A stretch of DNA of 64,000 bases from DASQPA01 sp963757335 (lineage in GTDB: Bacteria > Acidobacteriota > Thermoanaerobaculia > Multivoradales > UBA5704): contig CAVWRJ010000013.1 in NCBI GenBank assembly GCA_963757335.1, forward strand, positions 248,001 through 312,000. Reading direction: 5' to 3'. The position numbers and the translations under genes were made by a program. Of this stretch, positions 61,313 to 64,000 are shown in pieces. Under the pieces are notes generated by a model. That model made no database searches and had not been told where the DNA came from. It worked only from the letters and a program-made list of their open reading frames with translations. The number at the start of each line of letters is the position of its first letter. Position 1 is the first letter of the stretch.

Positions 61313-61414
61313 AACAGGGTACGGGAGTTCCTTCGGGCACTCGACTGTGAGATACTCTTCTATATTCTTCTGCGTAGGATCAAACTGGTGTCGTACCCCG
61401 GTAGGAGACGTCCG

Positions 61415-61447
61415 ATGACCGCTTCAGCCCTGTCCGTGCAGTCGTAG
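61415..61447 (+). CDS. ten-codon leader frame
   Basis: ATG 61415 with AGGAG seven bases upstream encodes MTASALSVQS and stops at 61447, ten bases before ATG 61457. Possibly a leader peptide for the next gene; it may be chance. The 143-base gap 61313-61456 otherwise shows only a TATATT at 61361-61366. Confidence 0.25.
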   Translation: MTASALSVQS

Positions 61448-61456
61448 AGGCCCGCC

Positions 61457-61873
61457 ATGATGAGCTCTCAGCAATTTTTCGGTGCGCTGTTCCTGGTTGC
61501 CGGTTCCTTCGTCGTTCTCTATGGCGTCCGCCTATTCGTCGAGACCCGCGCCTTCTTCAGCCGCGCCGGGCGCTCGATGGGCACCGTGGTGCGCCGGGTT
61601 TTGAGCCGGCCGGCCTCCTGGCAGCCGGCCCTCTACCACCCCGTCGTCCTCTTCCAGACCCAGGACGGCGAGCAGGTCCTCCTCGAGGTCGCCGACCCCA
61701 TGGTCGACATCCGCTGCCGGGTGGGGACGACCCTGCCGCTCGCCTACGACGGCAAGGACCCCAAGCAGGTCAAGGTCGGCATGCGTCAGTGGTACGACGT
61801 CGCCATGGTCTTCTACCTCGGCCTCCTGGTGAGCGCCGCCGGCATCGTCCTCACCTTCCAGCACCTGCACTAG
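61457..61873 (+). CDS. DUF3592-like membrane protein
   Basis: 138 residues. An N-terminal helix (GALFLVAGSFVVLYGVRLFV), a soluble beta part with RRVLSRPASWQPALYHPVVL and FQTQDGEQVLLEVAD, then a C-terminal helix. This matches the two-helix DUF3592 layout. GAGG five bases before the ATG. Function unknown. Confidence 0.7.
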   Translation: MMSSQQFFGALFLVAGSFVVLYGVRLFVETRAFFSRAGRSMGTVVRRVLSRPASWQPALYHPVVLFQTQDGEQVLLEVADPMVDIRCRVGTTLPLAYDGKDPKQVKVGMRQWYDVAMVFYLGLLVSAAGIVLTFQHLH

Positions 61874-61899
61874 AGATATAGAGGTAGGGCGAACGAGGG

Positions 61900-61925
61900 G
61901 AGCCCCGGCCGGAAAGCCGGGGCTC
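61900..61925. terminator. bidirectional terminator
   Basis: GAGCCCCGGC and GCCGGGGCTC form a perfect 10-bp stem with loop CGGAAA. It lies between the convergent DUF3592 (+) and antiporter (-) stops. Plus-strand downstream reads TTGGCGTTT, giving only a weak T-run. Confidence 0.75.
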
Positions 61926-61933
61926 TTGGCGTT

Positions 61934-63391
61934 TCAGCGCTCCGCCGTGCGGACGGGCAGGGGGAGGGCACTGCCTGCCGGGCGGCGCGATACCTGGGTG
62001 TCGGCGTGGAGGGCATGGAGGATGGGCGTCGTCATCATCGTCGTGACGACCGCCATGATCACCATCATGGCGAAGAGGGTGGGCGAGAGGACCTTCAGAT
62101 CGAGCCCCAGGTTCAGGACGATCAGCTGCATCAACCCCCGGGTGTTCATGAGGATGCCGAGCGCCGACGACTCGCGCCAGGGCAGGCCGGTCAGGCGCGC
62201 CGCGACCGCGGTGCCGCCGAACTTGCCGAGGCAGGCGACGAGGATGATGACGCCGACGATCAGCCACTGGCCTCCGCCGTGGACGAGGCCGATCTCCGTC
62301 CGCATGCCGGTGAAGGCGAAGAAGGCGGGGAGGAGGAAGACCACCACCAGGTCGTGGAGGCGGGTCGTCAGCTCGCGGGCGAGCCGGCTCTCGCTGGGGA
62401 TGACGGCGCCCAGGAGAAAGGCGCCGAAGAGGGCGTGGATGCCGATCATCTCGGTGGCCAGGGCGGAGAGCAGGAGGGCGACGAAGAGCCCGGCGCTGAC
62501 GCTCTGGGTGAGCTTCCCCTCCTGCTCGACCCGCGCCACCAGACGCTTGAGGAGCGGGCGGACGAGGACGAGGACGAAGGCGATGTAGGCGACGGTCAGG
62601 AGCACGGTGTGGGCGGCCCCTTCGAGGCGCGCCTGGACGATCCCCACGAGGAAGGCGAGGAGGCACCAGGCGGTGACGTCGTCGACCGCGGCGCAGGTCA
62701 GGGCGATCGTCCCCAGGGGGGTCTTGTGGATGCCGCGGTCGGTCAGGATGCGCGCCAGGACCGGGAAGGCGGTGATCGACATGGCGACGCCGATGAAGAG
62801 GGCGAAGGCGGTGAACGGCACGTCGGCCGACGATAGCCGCGGGTAGAGCCAGAGGGCGAGCCCCGAGCCGAGGAGGAACGGGGTGACGATGCTCGCGTGG
62901 GAGATGGCGATCGTCGAATGGGTGCCGTGGGAGAGGTGCCGGGTGTCGAGTTCCAGGCCGACCAGGAACATGAAGAGGATGACGCCGATCTGCGCCAGAA
63001 GGTTCAAATGGGGCGAGATGCTCGGCGGCAGCAGGTAGGCGGAGGCCTCGGGCGCCAGGTGGCCGAGGAGCGACGGCCCGAGGAGGATGCCGGCGACCAC
63101 CTCGCCGATGACCGGCGGCTGCTCGATGTACTTGAAGAGGGCGCCGACCAGCCGCGCGGTGGCGATGATGACGATGAGCGCGATCAGGACATGCAGGAAG
63201 CTGCCGCCCTTGGCGGCCTCCTCCCCGGCGGCGGTGCCGAAACGGGGCGCCGCGGCGGCGGGGGCCGGAGCGCCGAGGCCGGCCCCGTGGGAGCGGATCC
63301 AGAAGAACAGGGCGATGGTGACGCCGAGCATCGCCAGGTAGGCGACGCCTGTGCGCAGGGTGGACAGATTCCACCCGAACTTCGAGTCCAT
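61934..63391 (-). CDS. CPA2-family cation/proton antiporter
   Basis: 485 residues from ATG 63391 (GGAGGAG upstream); the open frame runs to 63451 but that start has no ribosome binding site. About 12-13 membrane helices: HVLIALIVIIATARLVGALF and IGEVVAGILLGPSLLG, LFMFLVGLELD, AAVDDVTAWCLLAFLVGIVQ with the double-Asp ion-binding motif, GLFVALLLSALATEMIGIHA and NTRGLMQLIVLNLGLDLKVL. The Asp-Asp suggests an electrogenic Na+/H+ or K+/H+ exchanger of the KefB/NapA type. No C-terminal regulatory domain. Confidence 0.9.
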   Translation of the reverse strand: MDSKFGWNLSTLRTGVAYLAMLGVTIALFFWIRSHGAGLGAPAPAAAAPRFGTAAGEEAAKGGSFLHVLIALIVIIATARLVGALFKYIEQPPVIGEVVAGILLGPSLLGHLAPEASAYLLPPSISPHLNLLAQIGVILFMFLVGLELDTRHLSHGTHSTIAISHASIVTPFLLGSGLALWLYPRLSSADVPFTAFALFIGVAMSITAFPVLARILTDRGIHKTPLGTIALTCAAVDDVTAWCLLAFLVGIVQARLEGAAHTVLLTVAYIAFVLVLVRPLLKRLVARVEQEGKLTQSVSAGLFVALLLSALATEMIGIHALFGAFLLGAVIPSESRLARELTTRLHDLVVVFLLPAFFAFTGMRTEIGLVHGGGQWLIVGVIILVACLGKFGGTAVAARLTGLPWRESSALGILMNTRGLMQLIVLNLGLDLKVLSPTLFAMMVIMAVVTTMMTTPILHALHADTQVSRRPAGSALPLPVRTAER

Positions 63392-63503
63392 GGTCTCCTC
63401 CCCCGCTAGATGATAAAGCCAGAAAATCAAATCAAATGGGGATGAAGCCACCCCCGGACCCCTAGTGCAGCGAAGGGCCGGGGGTGGGACGCCTCGCCTC
63501 TTC

Positions 63504-63965
63504 CTACTTCTTCTCCGTCCCCGAGGTGCCGGCGGCCGGGGGGGCCGAGGCCTCGGGCTGCGGATTCGGCACCGGAGCCGGCTTGGTCCGGGTCCTCCCG
63601 GCGGGGCGGGGCCGGATCCCGAACTCCTTGAGCTGCACGCTGGTCGAGCCGTGCTCGAAGGCGAGGGCCGAAGCCAGGCGGCTGCGCAGGCGGTCCCCCG
63701 CTTTGACCATGGCGCGCCGATCCTCGGCCACCTTGCTGGCGCCGGTCTTCAACCCCAGCACCTGGAACTCCAGTGTCTTGGCGTCGGCCAGCAGCTGGAC
63801 GAGCTCGGCGTGGACCGGCTTGACGTGCGGCATGGTGTCCAAGAGCGGCGCGAGCTTGGTCTCGAGCAGCTCCCAGCGCAGAACCTTGTTGGCGAAGGAG
63901 TTGGCCTTGGCATCGGTGAACTTGAGCTTGGCGGCCACGGGCTTGGGTGGATTCTGATTCGACAT
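63504..63965 (-). CDS. conserved-looking hypothetical protein
   Basis: 153 residues, ACAGGAG before ATG 63965. The first 110 residues are helical (SFANKVLRWELLETKLAPLL, HAELVQLLADAKTLEFQVLG, DRLRSRLASALAFEHG). The C-terminal 40 are Pro/Ala/Lys-rich and probably disordered. No signal peptide. Family not recognised. Confidence 0.65.
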   Translation of the reverse strand: MSNQNPPKPVAAKLKFTDAKANSFANKVLRWELLETKLAPLLDTMPHVKPVHAELVQLLADAKTLEFQVLGLKTGASKVAEDRRAMVKAGDRLRSRLASALAFEHGSTSVQLKEFGIRPRPAGRTRTKPAPVPNPQPEASAPPAAGTSGTEKK

Positions 63966-64000
63966 GACTGTTTCTCCTGTAAGCTTTTGCGTTAAGCTAC

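Overview
This is a GC-rich bacterial chromosome segment with no rRNA, tRNA, CRISPR array, insertion sequence or phage gene that I can see. It holds a large TonB-dependent receptor, 'choice-of-anchor B'/PKD secreted proteins, FG-GAP proteins, many glycan genes, a SigR-like ECF sigma factor and an 11-gene complex I operon. That mix suggests an Acidobacteriota-type organism (Thermoanaerobaculia-like). This is inference from gene content; no phylogenetic marker is present to prove it.

Layout. (1) 1-2455: the 3' end of a TonB-dependent receptor and a small secreted protein. (2) 2462-10254, minus strand: a tightly packed surface-glycan operon in the order DPM-type glycosyltransferase, sulfatase-like hydrolase, PIG-L deacetylase/GT2 fusion, GT4, GT2. 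Its last four genes are joined by ATGA stop/start overlaps. (3) 10330-12274, plus strand: a methyltransferase-like/GNAT fusion and a small secreted protein. (4) 12315-13862: an FAD-linked oxidoreductase. (5) 13930-33494, minus strand: a second glycan/export block, with Wzm at its upstream end, Wzt 12 kb further on, then a radical SAM protein, GT2, GT4 and a GT-C membrane enzyme. Between Wzm and Wzt sit five exported proteins, three of which are tandem paralogues. (6) 33554-36328, plus strand: a regulatory-looking operon of XRE repressor, TPR protein and a secreted protein with a 22-residue repeat, behind a textbook sigma70 promoter. (7) 36369-40458, minus strand: GHMP kinase, M23 peptidase, a thioredoxin-fold protein without its cysteines, a zinc anti-sigma factor and its ECF sigma factor. 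(8) 40672-51562, minus strand: nuoABCDHIJKLMN without nuoEFG. (9) 51681-54875: a degenerate Rpn-family gene, and an RsbQ/KAI2-like hydrolase coupled to a PAS hybrid histidine kinase. (10) 55057-63965: OsmC, MidA, DinB, 2-oxoglutarate dehydrogenase E1, small membrane proteins, a CPA2 antiporter and a hypothetical protein.

How the genes work together. Blocks 2 and 5 look like synthesis, modification and ABC export of a cell-surface polysaccharide, with large exported beta-propeller proteins encoded inside the export locus. Blocks 7 to 10 are envelope, stress and energy functions. MidA, a family tied to complex I assembly, lies 4 kb from the nuo operon.

Caution. At least ten genes, including the conserved nuoJ and nuoC, can only be read through with a single-base indel, often in a G/C run. 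This pattern fits uncorrected sequencing error better than real gene death. I annotate those loci as whole genes and give the approximate shift points. The most interesting items are the XRE/TPR/secreted-repeat operon, the three tandem propeller paralogues inside the Wzm/Wzt locus, the RsbQ-like/PAS-kinase pair, and the hairpin direct repeats in the 462-base gap at 28960-29421.
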